A DNA stretch of 64,000 nt from an uncultured Lutibacter sp. (lineage in GTDB: Bacteria; Bacteroidota; Bacteroidia; Flavobacteriales; Flavobacteriaceae). A program made the translations under genes and the position numbers. The stretch is taken from positions 372,001-436,000 of the forward strand of contig NZ_CANLZZ010000001.1 of the NCBI RefSeq assembly GCF_947495725.1, written 5' to 3'. Below the pieces are notes generated by a model, which was not told the origin of the DNA, ran no database searches, and worked only from the letters and a program-made list of their open reading frames with translations. Positions within the stretch are counted from its first letter, which is position 1; every line of letters starts with the position of its first letter. Positions 43,325 to 51,127 of this stretch are shown here, one piece after another.

Positions 43325-44548
43325 ATGATAGAAGAGAAAAAAGTAACATCTGAAAAAGCTGTTTTAATTGGTGTAGTAACACAACATCAAGATGAGCAAC
43401 AATCAAATGAATATTTGGATGAATTAGAATTTTTAACAATTACGGCTGGTGGTAAAGCTGTAAAACGTTTTACTCAAAAACTAGAAATGCCTAATCCAAA
43501 AACATTTATTGGAGCGGGAAAACTAGAAGATGTGCGCCAGTATATGGATGCGCATCACATAGAAACCGCAATCTTTGATGATGAACTTTCTTCCTCACAA
43601 CTAAGAAATATTGAAAAAATATTAGACTGTAAAGTTTTAGATAGAACAAATTTAATTCTTGATATTTTTGCTGGAAGAGCCCAAACAAGTTATGCACGTA
43701 CACAAGTTGAGTTAGCACAATGTCAATATTTATTACCTCGTTTAACGCGTTTATGGACTCACTTGGAGCGCCAAAAAGGAGGAATTGGAATGCGTGGACC
43801 TGGTGAAACAGAAATTGAAACAGACAGACGTATAATTCGTGATAAAATTACCTTACTTAAAAAGAAGTTAACTATTATAGATAAACAAATGGCTGTGCAA
43901 CGTAAAAACCGTGGTAAAATGGTTCGTGTTGCATTGGTTGGTTATACAAATGTAGGAAAATCTACACTAATGAATGTGGTTAGTAAAAGTGACGTTTTTG
44001 CAGAAAACAAACTTTTTGCTACTCTCGATACTACTGTTAGAAAAGTTGTAATTAAAAATATACCCTTTTTATTAACTGACACGGTTGGATTTATTAGAAA
44101 ATTACCTACACAGCTAGTTGAAAGTTTTAAATCTACTTTAGATGAAGTTCGTGAAGCGGATTTATTATTACACGTTGTTGATATATCTCATCCAAATTTT
44201 GAAGATCATATTGCTTCTGTAAATAAAATTTTAGATGAAATTAAAAGTGCAGATAAGCCAACCATTATGGTTTTCAATAAAATAGATGCTTATGAGCACG
44301 AAACAATTGATAATGACGATTTAGTTACCGAAAAAACGAAAGTACACTATACCCTCGAAGATTGGAAAAAAACTTGGATGAGCAGAGTTGATGAAAATAA
44401 TTGCTTGTTTATTTCTGCCCTAAATAAGGAAAACTTAGAAGAATTTAGAGCAAAAGTTTTTCAGGAAGTAAAGAAAATTCATATTACTAGATTTCCATAT
44501 AATAACTTTTTATATGATGAATATACAGACGAAGGTGAAACCAAATAG
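43325..44548 (+). CDS. hflX: GTPase HflX
   Basis: HflX is a ribosome-binding GTPase that splits stalled ribosomes under stress. The 407-residue protein has the N-terminal HflX domain (about 1-190) with GPGETEIETDRRIIRDKI near residue 157, a G domain with G1 GYTNVGKST near 208, G3 DTVGF near 256 and G4 FNKID near 318. The length is normal. The ATG at 43325 is the only reasonable start, because no other Met occurs until far into the conserved region. It appears to lack a normal leader. Confidence 0.96.
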   Translation: MIEEKKVTSEKAVLIGVVTQHQDEQQSNEYLDELEFLTITAGGKAVKRFTQKLEMPNPKTFIGAGKLEDVRQYMDAHHIETAIFDDELSSSQLRNIEKILDCKVLDRTNLILDIFAGRAQTSYARTQVELAQCQYLLPRLTRLWTHLERQKGGIGMRGPGETEIETDRRIIRDKITLLKKKLTIIDKQMAVQRKNRGKMVRVALVGYTNVGKSTLMNVVSKSDVFAENKLFATLDTTVRKVVIKNIPFLLTDTVGFIRKLPTQLVESFKSTLDEVREADLLLHVVDISHPNFEDHIASVNKILDEIKSADKPTIMVFNKIDAYEHETIDNDDLVTEKTKVHYTLEDWKKTWMSRVDENNCLFISALNKENLEEFRAKVFQEVKKIHITRFPYNNFLYDEYTDEGETK

Positions 44549-44597
44549 TTTGGTTTAAACTCAGCTATTAATAAATTTTTAGCTGAATATTGAAATT

Positions 44598-44630
44598 GTC
44601 ATTCTGAATGATAATGAAGAATCTCACGGA
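44598..44630 (+). repeat. Possible copy of a dispersed Bacteroidota intergenic repeat
   Basis: The words GTCATTCTGAATG and AATGAAGAATCTCACGGA, in the convergent gap between hflX and the LytTR gene, resemble an intergenic element (GTCATTCTGA...GAAGAATCT) that I remember from Bacteroidota genomes. Only one copy is in the window, so repetition cannot be verified here. Confidence 0.4.
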
Positions 44631-44670
44631 ATAAAGAGAAGTCTTTTTCATTTTGTTTCATTAAGAATAC

Positions 44671-45384
44671 TTACGACAAAAAGTTTTTTCCTATAAACTC
44701 TTGAAACTTCTCTTTGTGTTGTTCGCTAATTGGTATGTAAACTTTATCAAAAATAATACGATTACGTTCTATTGTTGTTATTTTTTTTAAGTTAACAATG
44801 TAAGAGCGGTGAACCCTCATAAAATCTTTTTCATCTAATTGCTTTTCCATCGCCTTCATACTTAATAAAGTCATAATTGGCTTATCGTTAACTAAATGAA
44901 TACGAATATATTCGCGCATTCCTTCAACATATTTAATGTCTTCAATTTTTATACGAACAATTTTATATTCCGATTTAATAAATAGAAAATCGTTGTCACT
45001 TTTTAATTCTTCTTTAGGTTTCTGTTGAATTGAAAACCATTTTTCGGCTTTTAAGGATGCTTTTAAAAATGCAGCATAATCAATAGGTTTAAGTAGGTAA
45101 TCAATAGCATCAACTTTAAAACCTTCCAATGCGTATTCACTATAAGCCGTGGTGAAAATTATTTTTGGTGGGTTGTTTAATGATTTTACAAAATCCATTC
45201 CATTTAAATCTGGCATATTTATATCTACAAACATTAAATCTACCTTATTACTTTGTAAATAAGTAATGGCATCTAACGGGCTTTCAAAAGTTTCTTTTAA
45301 CTCTAAAAAAGGCGTTTTATCAATATAACTTCCTATTTGTCTTAACGCTAAAGGCTCATCATCTATGGCAATACATTGTATCAT
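44671..45384 (-). CDS. LytTR-type response regulator
   Basis: The 237-residue protein has an N-terminal receiver domain (about 1-118) with the phosphoacceptor Asp54 in MFVDINMPDLNG and the acidic pair IDDE near residues 7-10, and a C-terminal LytTR DNA-binding domain (about 137-237; FMRVHRSYIVNLKKI). Such proteins bind direct-repeat sites near promoters. It starts with an ATGA overlap after the sensor kinase. Target genes are unknown, but the upstream CotH/polyphosphate genes are natural candidates. Confidence 0.95.
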   Translation of the reverse strand: MIQCIAIDDEPLALRQIGSYIDKTPFLELKETFESPLDAITYLQSNKVDLMFVDINMPDLNGMDFVKSLNNPPKIIFTTAYSEYALEGFKVDAIDYLLKPIDYAAFLKASLKAEKWFSIQQKPKEELKSDNDFLFIKSEYKIVRIKIEDIKYVEGMREYIRIHLVNDKPIMTLLSMKAMEKQLDEKDFMRVHRSYIVNLKKITTIERNRIIFDKVYIPISEQHKEKFQEFIGKNFLS

Positions 45385-46496
45385 AACGGAATGTTTAAAT
45401 TTACCTTGTAAATATCTGTTGTTTCTATAATATTAAAATCGAAATTGTTTTTAAATAATAAAGTGAGTCTTTTCTTTGTGTTTTCAATTCCAATTCCTGA
45501 AGCTTCATTGTTTTTTTTAGGATGATTACTATTCTCTATTGAAAACTGAAGTTGATTTTCAGTAAAATTCATTAAAATGTTTATAAATGAATCTTTATTA
45601 TAACTAATTCCATGTTTAAAAGCATTTTCTAATAATGAGGTAAATAACAATGGTGGAATTGATTTATCAGGTATTTCTGAAGGAATTTCAACATTAATTT
45701 TTACTTTATTTGAAAAACGGAGTCTCATTAATTCAATATAGCTGTTTATAAATTCAACTTCTTTTTTAATGGCTGTCTTTTTTTCTTCTGAATCATATAA
45801 TAAATGACGCATTAAATTAGAGAGCTTAATTATAGCGTTTTTAGATTCATCTGCATCAATATCAACAAGAGCGTGAATATTATTTAAGGTATTCATAAAA
45901 AAATGTGGACTCACCTGATTTTTTAAGAATGCCAATTGATTTTCTATACTTTCTTTTTCAATATTAGTTTTTTCCTGCTCTAAATTTGCCCAGCGCATAG
46001 ATATTTGCAATCCAGTATCAAAACCAACCATTAAAACGGCTAAAATTAAAAAATTAGCATATAATGGTATAGGCTTTGGATTTTTTTTAGGTCTTTGTCC
46101 TTGTATAGGTGGCGGTGGAAATTCTCCATCCTGATACATTGGAGGTCTATCCCCATTTATTCTTTCACCTCTTTTAGGAGGGAAATTAGGATTGTTTGTT
46201 CTAGCGTCAACACTATAAATAGTGACTGATATAGCTAATATTAGTATTGAGGTGGCTATAAAATAAAGTACTCTTTTTTGCTTAAAAAATAGCCTTGGCA
46301 ACAATAAAAATCTATTTACTAAAAACAAACCTAGTAATGGTAAGTAATTTATCCAAACAGCATAAATTTCATCCCATTCAATTTGGTTTTCAAACCTTCC
46401 AAATAACAAAGGAGACGCAAATAATAAGGTCCAAAAGGCTATAATTATAAAAGGTTCAAATGAAGTAAAATTGTAATGTTTTTTTATAAGTTTCAT
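45381..46496 (-). CDS. LytS-type sensor histidine kinase with Pro-rich periplasmic loop
   Basis: The 371-residue protein has four predicted membrane helices (about 14-32, 45-65, 75-95, 145-165) and a cytosolic kinase part. The H-box is NQVSPHFFMNTLNNIHAL near residue 194 and the ATP-binding part has LLENAFKHGI and GIGIENTKKRL. The loop between helices 3 and 4 (about 97-143) is rich in Pro, Arg and Gly (NFPPKRGERINGDRPPMYQ), likely outside the inner membrane, and may be the sensor. It is followed in ATGA overlap by the response regulator. It lies 84 bases after CotH, separated by a palindrome. Confidence 0.93.
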   Translation of the reverse strand: MKLIKKHYNFTSFEPFIIIAFWTLLFASPLLFGRFENQIEWDEIYAVWINYLPLLGLFLVNRFLLLPRLFFKQKRVLYFIATSILILAISVTIYSVDARTNNPNFPPKRGERINGDRPPMYQDGEFPPPPIQGQRPKKNPKPIPLYANFLILAVLMVGFDTGLQISMRWANLEQEKTNIEKESIENQLAFLKNQVSPHFFMNTLNNIHALVDIDADESKNAIIKLSNLMRHLLYDSEEKKTAIKKEVEFINSYIELMRLRFSNKVKINVEIPSEIPDKSIPPLLFTSLLENAFKHGISYNKDSFINILMNFTENQLQFSIENSNHPKKNNEASGIGIENTKKRLTLLFKNNFDFNIIETTDIYKVNLNIPL

Positions 46497-46529
46497 TTTT
46501 TAATTATAGTAACTAATTTTATCATTTAT

Positions 46530-46567
46530 ATACCTTTGTTTATACATATATGTATAAACAAAGGTAT
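46530..46567. promoter_or_regulatory. Perfect 38-bp palindrome between CotH and sensor kinase genes
   Basis: Half-site ATACCTTTGTTTATACATA (46530-46548) and its exact complement at 46549-46567. Each half holds TACCTTTG, which fits the TAnnTTTG promoter box, one on each strand. It starts 13 bases past the CotH stop and ends 33 bases before the kinase ATG, with no T-run, so a simple intrinsic terminator is unlikely. Operator, RNA-processing hairpin or a paired promoter are possible. Confidence 0.6.
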
Positions 46568-46580
46568 TAATTAAACTCAA

Positions 46581-48053
46581 CTAATCTAAATAGTTTTGAG
46601 CAGCTGATGAACGACTTGATGCGTGTGATTTTAATTCTGAAATTGCCGAGTAAAATGAACTACTATTGTTTAAAAAAGAATATCCATTAAGTTCAGACGT
46701 AGCATAAGGCTCTACTAGGTTAGCATACGTATCGTATACTCCTTGAATATAACTTGTTTCAAAAGGACCTTCTATTACAGCTTGAACATATGAGTCGTAT
46801 TTAGCTTTGTAAACTTCATCTTTATATAAGTACTCTATCAAAGGCCAATTATTGCTTGAAAGATCTGAAAAGTTTAAGCTTAAAGATCCACCTTGTTTTC
46901 CGGTTTGTAATGCTTCATTATTGTCCCAAGGAATCCAAGTTAGCAAATTATTGTCTGGATTATTGTACAAGTAGTAATTATGCTCCATTCTTCCATAGGT
47001 ATCCCAGTTTTGAATTACTGTATTTACAGCTAAATAATTAAGAAAAACATCGGTATCAAAAACGGCATCTAAACTTGCTCTCCACGCTGCTGGATCTGAT
47101 GTTCGAGTATCACTATGTAAGGCTGTAAAAACTGATTTAATATCGCTCCAATCTGCTTCATCTTCGTTTGTTTTTTTCTCAAATCCATCTTCATTAAAAG
47201 TGCCTTCAGCAAAGCTAGATCCATAATCTTCCGGCTTATATAAATTCCCTTCATCACTAGAAAATTGTGTATCAAGCACAGTTCCATCTACTTCTTCTAC
47301 CAATGTAAACAATCCAAAATATTGAGGACCATCACCGTGATCTAAATATAGTGTGTAAAATGATGTATTTGAAACTGCCAATCCTGCATTTTTAAAAATC
47401 TCTGCGGCAACTTTTTCTCTTAATTGAGAAGCATCATTATAATTATTTTTAAGACTAAATTTTTTAAAACCATAAAAACGTTGATTTTTTATTTGTGGAT
47501 AATCATCTTCAAATTCATCAAAATCCATTTTAAATGAAAGCTTTAAAATACCTGCTTGCCAAGCACTTTGTAAACTAGAGTTTCCTTTAAAACGCAGCCC
47601 TACTTTATACCATTCTTTACCATTGTAAAATACTGATCCAGGAACAAAAATTGGATCTTCATCAGTAAAAGTGGTAGTACCACCTGGGCTTCCACCTCCT
47701 GGACCTCCTAATCCCGGTCCTGAATTAGTCCCTCCAAAAGTTCCATATAAATTAGTCATATCGGCAAGCATTGCTTCCCAATTTTCTTCCGAAATAACAA
47801 AATCTAATCTTTTTACTTCGGTATCATTAAATACCTCTTCATAATTTGGGTCTACATTTTTGCTATGTGTTGCGTCAGTCCAATCAGTAGCTACAAAATC
47901 AGTATCTGTAATTTGTACTTCAGTATTTGTAGTAACTTCAGCTTCTGTTTCAATTTCTGAAATTGCCTCATCACTAGAACAGCATAAAAGCGAAAAACTT
48001 GCTAAAAAGAATGCGATAATAAGTGTTGTTGTTTTTAAAATTGTATTTTTCAT
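46581..48053 (-). CDS. CotH kinase-like lipoprotein with Gly/Pro-rich segment
   Basis: CotH proteins have a protein-kinase-like fold and phosphorylate spore-coat proteins in Bacillus; role in Bacteroidota unknown. The 490-residue protein has a lipoprotein signal (MKNTILKTTTLIIAFFLASF then SLLCCSS, Cys24 or Cys25) with acidic SSDEAISE after it, pointing to a surface location. Domain motifs are YGFKKFSLKNNYNDASQLREK, QNWDTYGRMEHNYYLYN and LLTWIPWDNNEALQ, the last with the metal-binding Asp/Asn. At about 98-120 there is a Gly/Pro-rich loop GGTNSGPGLGGPGGGSPGG. Located after the DUF2490 gene and before the sensor kinase. Confidence 0.92.
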   Translation of the reverse strand: MKNTILKTTTLIIAFFLASFSLLCCSSDEAISEIETEAEVTTNTEVQITDTDFVATDWTDATHSKNVDPNYEEVFNDTEVKRLDFVISEENWEAMLADMTNLYGTFGGTNSGPGLGGPGGGSPGGTTTFTDEDPIFVPGSVFYNGKEWYKVGLRFKGNSSLQSAWQAGILKLSFKMDFDEFEDDYPQIKNQRFYGFKKFSLKNNYNDASQLREKVAAEIFKNAGLAVSNTSFYTLYLDHGDGPQYFGLFTLVEEVDGTVLDTQFSSDEGNLYKPEDYGSSFAEGTFNEDGFEKKTNEDEADWSDIKSVFTALHSDTRTSDPAAWRASLDAVFDTDVFLNYLAVNTVIQNWDTYGRMEHNYYLYNNPDNNLLTWIPWDNNEALQTGKQGGSLSLNFSDLSSNNWPLIEYLYKDEVYKAKYDSYVQAVIEGPFETSYIQGVYDTYANLVEPYATSELNGYSFLNNSSSFYSAISELKSHASSRSSAAQNYLD

Positions 48054-48165
48054 TTTTGAGTTTTTTATTTTGTGTAAAGCACTTGTTTTTAAACTATTTT
48101 TAAAATTAAAATCAACAAACTGAGAAACTTTATCTATGAATATGATTTTTAATTAAACTAGTGTT

Positions 48166-48882
48166 TTACTTATTTTTAAAAGTATAAGAATATTTTAGAC
48201 CAATAATATTGGTTGTTTCAGGAATGGTTTCGTTTAATTCTTTTTCAATTCTATAAAATAAACCAAGTGTTCCCACATTTTTAAATTTATATTCTGTTCC
48301 TAATGTTAATCTGTATTTATCAAATCCATTTTCTTCACCTTCTTCAAAATGATTAAAAATTTCGGCAGAAAATATTGGATCTAGTTTCCAATTTTTAAAA
48401 TTGTAATCAAAAGAAGTTTTAAATCGGATATGTTGATTTGCAAAATCACCTTCGGAGGTACTTAATCCCAATTCATTTTTATTTTGGTAACGTAACCTGT
48501 ACTTTATTGAAAAATCATTTATTTTATGCTTATAAGTTGCATCAACATGAAACCTAAAATGATTCTCATAACCTTGAACTTTACCTACATTATCATTTTC
48601 TCTAGTGTACCTAAATCCAGCTCCTAATTTAAAGGCTTTTGAAACTGAATATTGAGCATTTAACTCTCCAAGATATTCACTTATCTCTGAAATTTCGTCC
48701 TTAAGACGTAATTGAACTTCGGCATCAAAAGTCCATTTTTTGTTTAATTTATATTTTAAATTCACAGAGTTCCAACTTTCCAAATCATTTGTATCATCGG
48801 ATTGCGCATAGGAGTTTTTTGCAATTAATAAACAAGTTAATACTGCTATTAAAAACGAATAATTGTTTGTTTTAAAGGGCAT
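48166..48882 (-). CDS. DUF2490 outer-membrane beta-barrel protein
   Basis: The 238-residue protein has a signal peptide (MPFKTNNYSFLIAVLTCLLIAKNSYA) and a mature part starting QSDDTNDLESWNSVNLKYKLNKKW, the DUF2490 pattern, then about ten amphipathic strands and the C-terminal TNIIGLKYSYTFKNK. It is probably an outer-membrane barrel of unknown cargo. It starts 19 bases after DUF4956 and lies 112 bases before the CotH gene, in the same minus-strand unit as the polyphosphate polymerase. Confidence 0.85.
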   Translation of the reverse strand: MPFKTNNYSFLIAVLTCLLIAKNSYAQSDDTNDLESWNSVNLKYKLNKKWTFDAEVQLRLKDEISEISEYLGELNAQYSVSKAFKLGAGFRYTRENDNVGKVQGYENHFRFHVDATYKHKINDFSIKYRLRYQNKNELGLSTSEGDFANQHIRFKTSFDYNFKNWKLDPIFSAEIFNHFEEGEENGFDKYRLTLGTEYKFKNVGTLGLFYRIEKELNETIPETTNIIGLKYSYTFKNK

Positions 48883-48901
48883 AATTTGTTGATTTAGAAT
48901 G

Positions 48902-49504
48902 TTAATTACTATTGAAGTAGAAAATGGTAACTTTTGCTGTATCCTTTAAAAAGTCTACATCGCCAATTAGCACCTTATTTATGGTTAAACCTGTTCTGTT
49001 TTCGAGATCACTTTTTAGTGTTTTGTAATTTTCAGGTTTAATATTTTCAATGTTTTCGTAAATAATGGATTTTGAAACTACTTGTTTTAAGGCCCAATAT
49101 CTTTCAATAAGTAATAGTACAAAAATTATAATTGCGTTGGCCGATAGAATTTCTGCATAACTCATTTTTTTGTTTGCCAATGCATTAATAATAGATACAC
49201 CAATAACCACAAATAAGTAGGTCATTTCTTTAATGTCAACTGGATTTGTTCGATATCTAATTATTCCAAAAATGGCGAACAAACCAAGTGCCATACCAAT
49301 ATCCATTTCATATTTTTTTAGCGTAAAGCATAGGAAAAACACAATTATGCTAATTAGATAATAAGTGAAAACGTAATCTTTTCTTTTTGAATCGGGGTAG
49401 TAAATAAATCGAATTATTACGGTTAAAAATAGGAAGTTAAGAGTGAATCTAAACATCATTTTAAAAAAATCGTCGTCGAATAAGGGGATATCTAAAAATT
49501 CCAT
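48902..49504 (-). CDS. DUF4956 family membrane protein
   Basis: The 200-residue protein has an N-terminal membrane part with about four helices (about residues 18-150) and a soluble C-terminus of about 50 residues (ENYKTLKSDLENRTGLTINKVL). The segment LFAIFGIIRYRTNPVDIKEMTYLFVVIGVSIINALANKK is typical of DUF4956. Genes of this family lie beside VTC-domain polyphosphate polymerase and CotH genes in many bacteria, as here. The function is not established. It starts 9 bases after the VTC gene. Confidence 0.92.
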   Translation of the reverse strand: MEFLDIPLFDDDFFKMMFRFTLNFLFLTVIIRFIYYPDSKRKDYVFTYYLISIIVFFLCFTLKKYEMDIGMALGLFAIFGIIRYRTNPVDIKEMTYLFVVIGVSIINALANKKMSYAEILSANAIIIFVLLLIERYWALKQVVSKSIIYENIENIKPENYKTLKSDLENRTGLTINKVLIGDVDFLKDTAKVTIFYFNSN

Positions 49505-49513
49505 AAGTTGTTA

Positions 49514-50263
49514 TTAGGCTGTTATTTTATTTATTTTAATTAATTTTTTCTTGAATCGGTTGTACTTTAAATCTTGGTAAATACTTATCATTCCTATACA
49601 ATATTTACTTAAGCTGTAGGGATTTATTTGTTTTGATTTTAATTGTTTTGCAACTGGAGATGTTCTTGTAAAACGTTCTTGTTTTAACTCAATAATTACT
49701 AAATTGCTGAAATCCTTTGACGAATCTTTCTGTTTAAATGACAAGTTTAAATCTATTGTTAATCGTTCTTTTGCTGTTTTATTAACTAGGGTAATTCGAT
49801 TGAAATTATTCCATATTATTGGTTGTAAATCAAAATTTTGCTTGGTGGTTTCTTTAATAAAATTGATTGAGTTATTTGAGAGTTCTATTTCAAAATCAGC
49901 TATTGATGTTCTTGTTTTAGTCGTTTTTCCTTTACCATCTTTTTGCTTAATTTCGAGAAAACAAACTCCAGATTCTACGTATTTACGCATTCTAACTTTG
50001 GTTCTGTTTACTTTTCTGTTATGATGATCGTGATAGAATTTCTTTGTAGGTGTATCAAAATATAATGATGAATATTCAAGCAATCTATTCTCGTTTATTT
50101 GAAGCACTTTATATTCATCTTTAATATGCGATAAAACTTCAATCAAATCTTTTTCATGGATAACGAATTTGGTGTCTGTTCTTTTCATTAAAGAAACTCC
50201 ATCCATTTCACTTAAAGTAATGGGCTCTAAGCTATTTACTATGTGCGCTATTTGTTCTTTCAT
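49514..50263 (-). CDS. VTC-domain polyphosphate polymerase family protein
   Basis: The VTC domain of yeast Vtc4 makes polyphosphate from ATP inside a tunnel lined by basic residues. The 249-residue protein has LMKRTDTKFVIHEKDL near residue 26, YFDTPTKKFYHDHHNRKVNRTKVRMRKY near 68-95, CFLEIKQKDGKGKTTKTR near 102 and ELKQERFTRTSPVAKQLK near 195, the lysine/arginine/glutamate pattern expected. It has no signal. It is first in a VTC-DUF4956-DUF2490-CotH transcript. Activity on ATP is inferred from family, and the bacterial members are little studied. Confidence 0.9.
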   Translation of the reverse strand: MKEQIAHIVNSLEPITLSEMDGVSLMKRTDTKFVIHEKDLIEVLSHIKDEYKVLQINENRLLEYSSLYFDTPTKKFYHDHHNRKVNRTKVRMRKYVESGVCFLEIKQKDGKGKTTKTRTSIADFEIELSNNSINFIKETTKQNFDLQPIIWNNFNRITLVNKTAKERLTIDLNLSFKQKDSSKDFSNLVIIELKQERFTRTSPVAKQLKSKQINPYSLSKYCIGMISIYQDLKYNRFKKKLIKINKITA

Positions 50264-50364
50264 TGTAAAACAAAGAAACTACACATTAGGTTTAAAAAGA
50301 AAACAATTCAATGAACTAGGGTTTTTCATCTACCAATTGAATTTTACACTTATTTAAACAAAAA

Positions 50365-50400
50365 ATTAGGCTCACTAATTTATAAATTAGTGAGCCTAAT
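50365..50400 (-). terminator. Intrinsic terminator after the Spy-like gene
   Basis: A perfect 36-bp palindrome (half-site ATTAGGCTCACTAATTTA at 50365-50382). On the minus strand it is followed by a T-run, so it ends transcription of the Spy-like gene and separates it from the polyphosphate unit. Confidence 0.88.
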
Positions 50401-50510
50401 ACTCAAAACAAACTATTTATTAATTCAAATATTAATCTAAATTTCTTACAAATTTTGTGTTATTATAATTTCCTATTTATTCATTCTTAATTGTGTGTTC
50501 GAAAGGTTTA

Positions 50511-50915
50511 TTATTTTCTTTGAGGTCTTTCTCTTTTATTATTCTTTTTAATATATGCCGTATACAATTTTTGTTGATCTTTAGTTAATACAGCCTTTAC
50601 ATCATCTTCAAAGTCTTCTTTCATCTCTTCCATTTCACTTCTATCTCGTCTGCCAGATTTTGTTTTATTTCCAATTTCTTCAAAATGATTTTTATATAAT
50701 TCTAATACTTTCGTTTCTTGCTCATCACTCAATAATATTTCGTTAGACATTTTATCTACCATTTTTTCAATTTGTTCTGTTGATGGTAATTCTGGTGGTC
50801 CTTGCTGTCCACTACCTTGCTGACCTCTTGGCCCTCTTTGTTGTCCAAAAGATGAAAAAGTTATCATTACTACTAAGGCCAAAGCTTTCCATATATCATT
50901 CATTTTTAAAATCAT
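50511..50915 (-). CDS. Spy/CpxP-like periplasmic protein with Gln/Gly/Pro-rich segment
   Basis: The 134-residue protein begins MILKMNDIWKALALVVMITF and has a signal peptide ending near SSFGQ; the ATG at 50903 would also work. Next is a short segment rich in Gln, Gly, Arg and Pro (QQRGPRGQQGSGQQGPPELP, residues 25-44). The rest is helical and highly charged, with TEQIEKMVDKMSNEILLSDEQETKVLELYKNH and a basic C-terminus, like Spy/CpxP-type or LTXXQ-motif proteins that bind misfolded proteins or metals. It lies between two terminators, so it is likely its own unit or expressed by read-through. Confidence 0.8.
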   Translation of the reverse strand: MILKMNDIWKALALVVMITFSSFGQQRGPRGQQGSGQQGPPELPSTEQIEKMVDKMSNEILLSDEQETKVLELYKNHFEEIGNKTKSGRRDRSEMEEMKEDFEDDVKAVLTKDQQKLYTAYIKKNNKRERPQRK

Positions 50916-51057
50916 AATTTTTAGTTTTAAATGTTAATATTTTAATTGATTTTTTAAATCTTAGTCAAAGAAACATATGTTATAGGTGATACAGAATTAA
51001 AATCTACAAACGAGGATATTTCATCTACCAATGCTGGAAGTTTTATAGCAATAAAAA

Positions 51058-51091
51058 AGAAGAACCGACAAAATTAATGGTCGATTCTTCT
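51058..51091 (-). terminator. Intrinsic terminator after the flavoprotein operon
   Basis: A 12-bp stem with one mismatch (AGAAGAACCGAC at 51058-51069 opposite GTCGATTCTTCT at 51080-51091), followed on the minus strand by six T. It lies 36 bases after the flavoprotein gene. Confidence 0.8.
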
Positions 51092-51127
51092 GAGGGGAAT
51101 TGCTTAAAGATATTTTAATAGTATTCT

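Noticed and set aside
46530-46567. Intrinsic terminator for CotH
   Set aside because: There is no T-run on either strand and the pairing is AT-rich without a loop, so I list it as regulatory instead.
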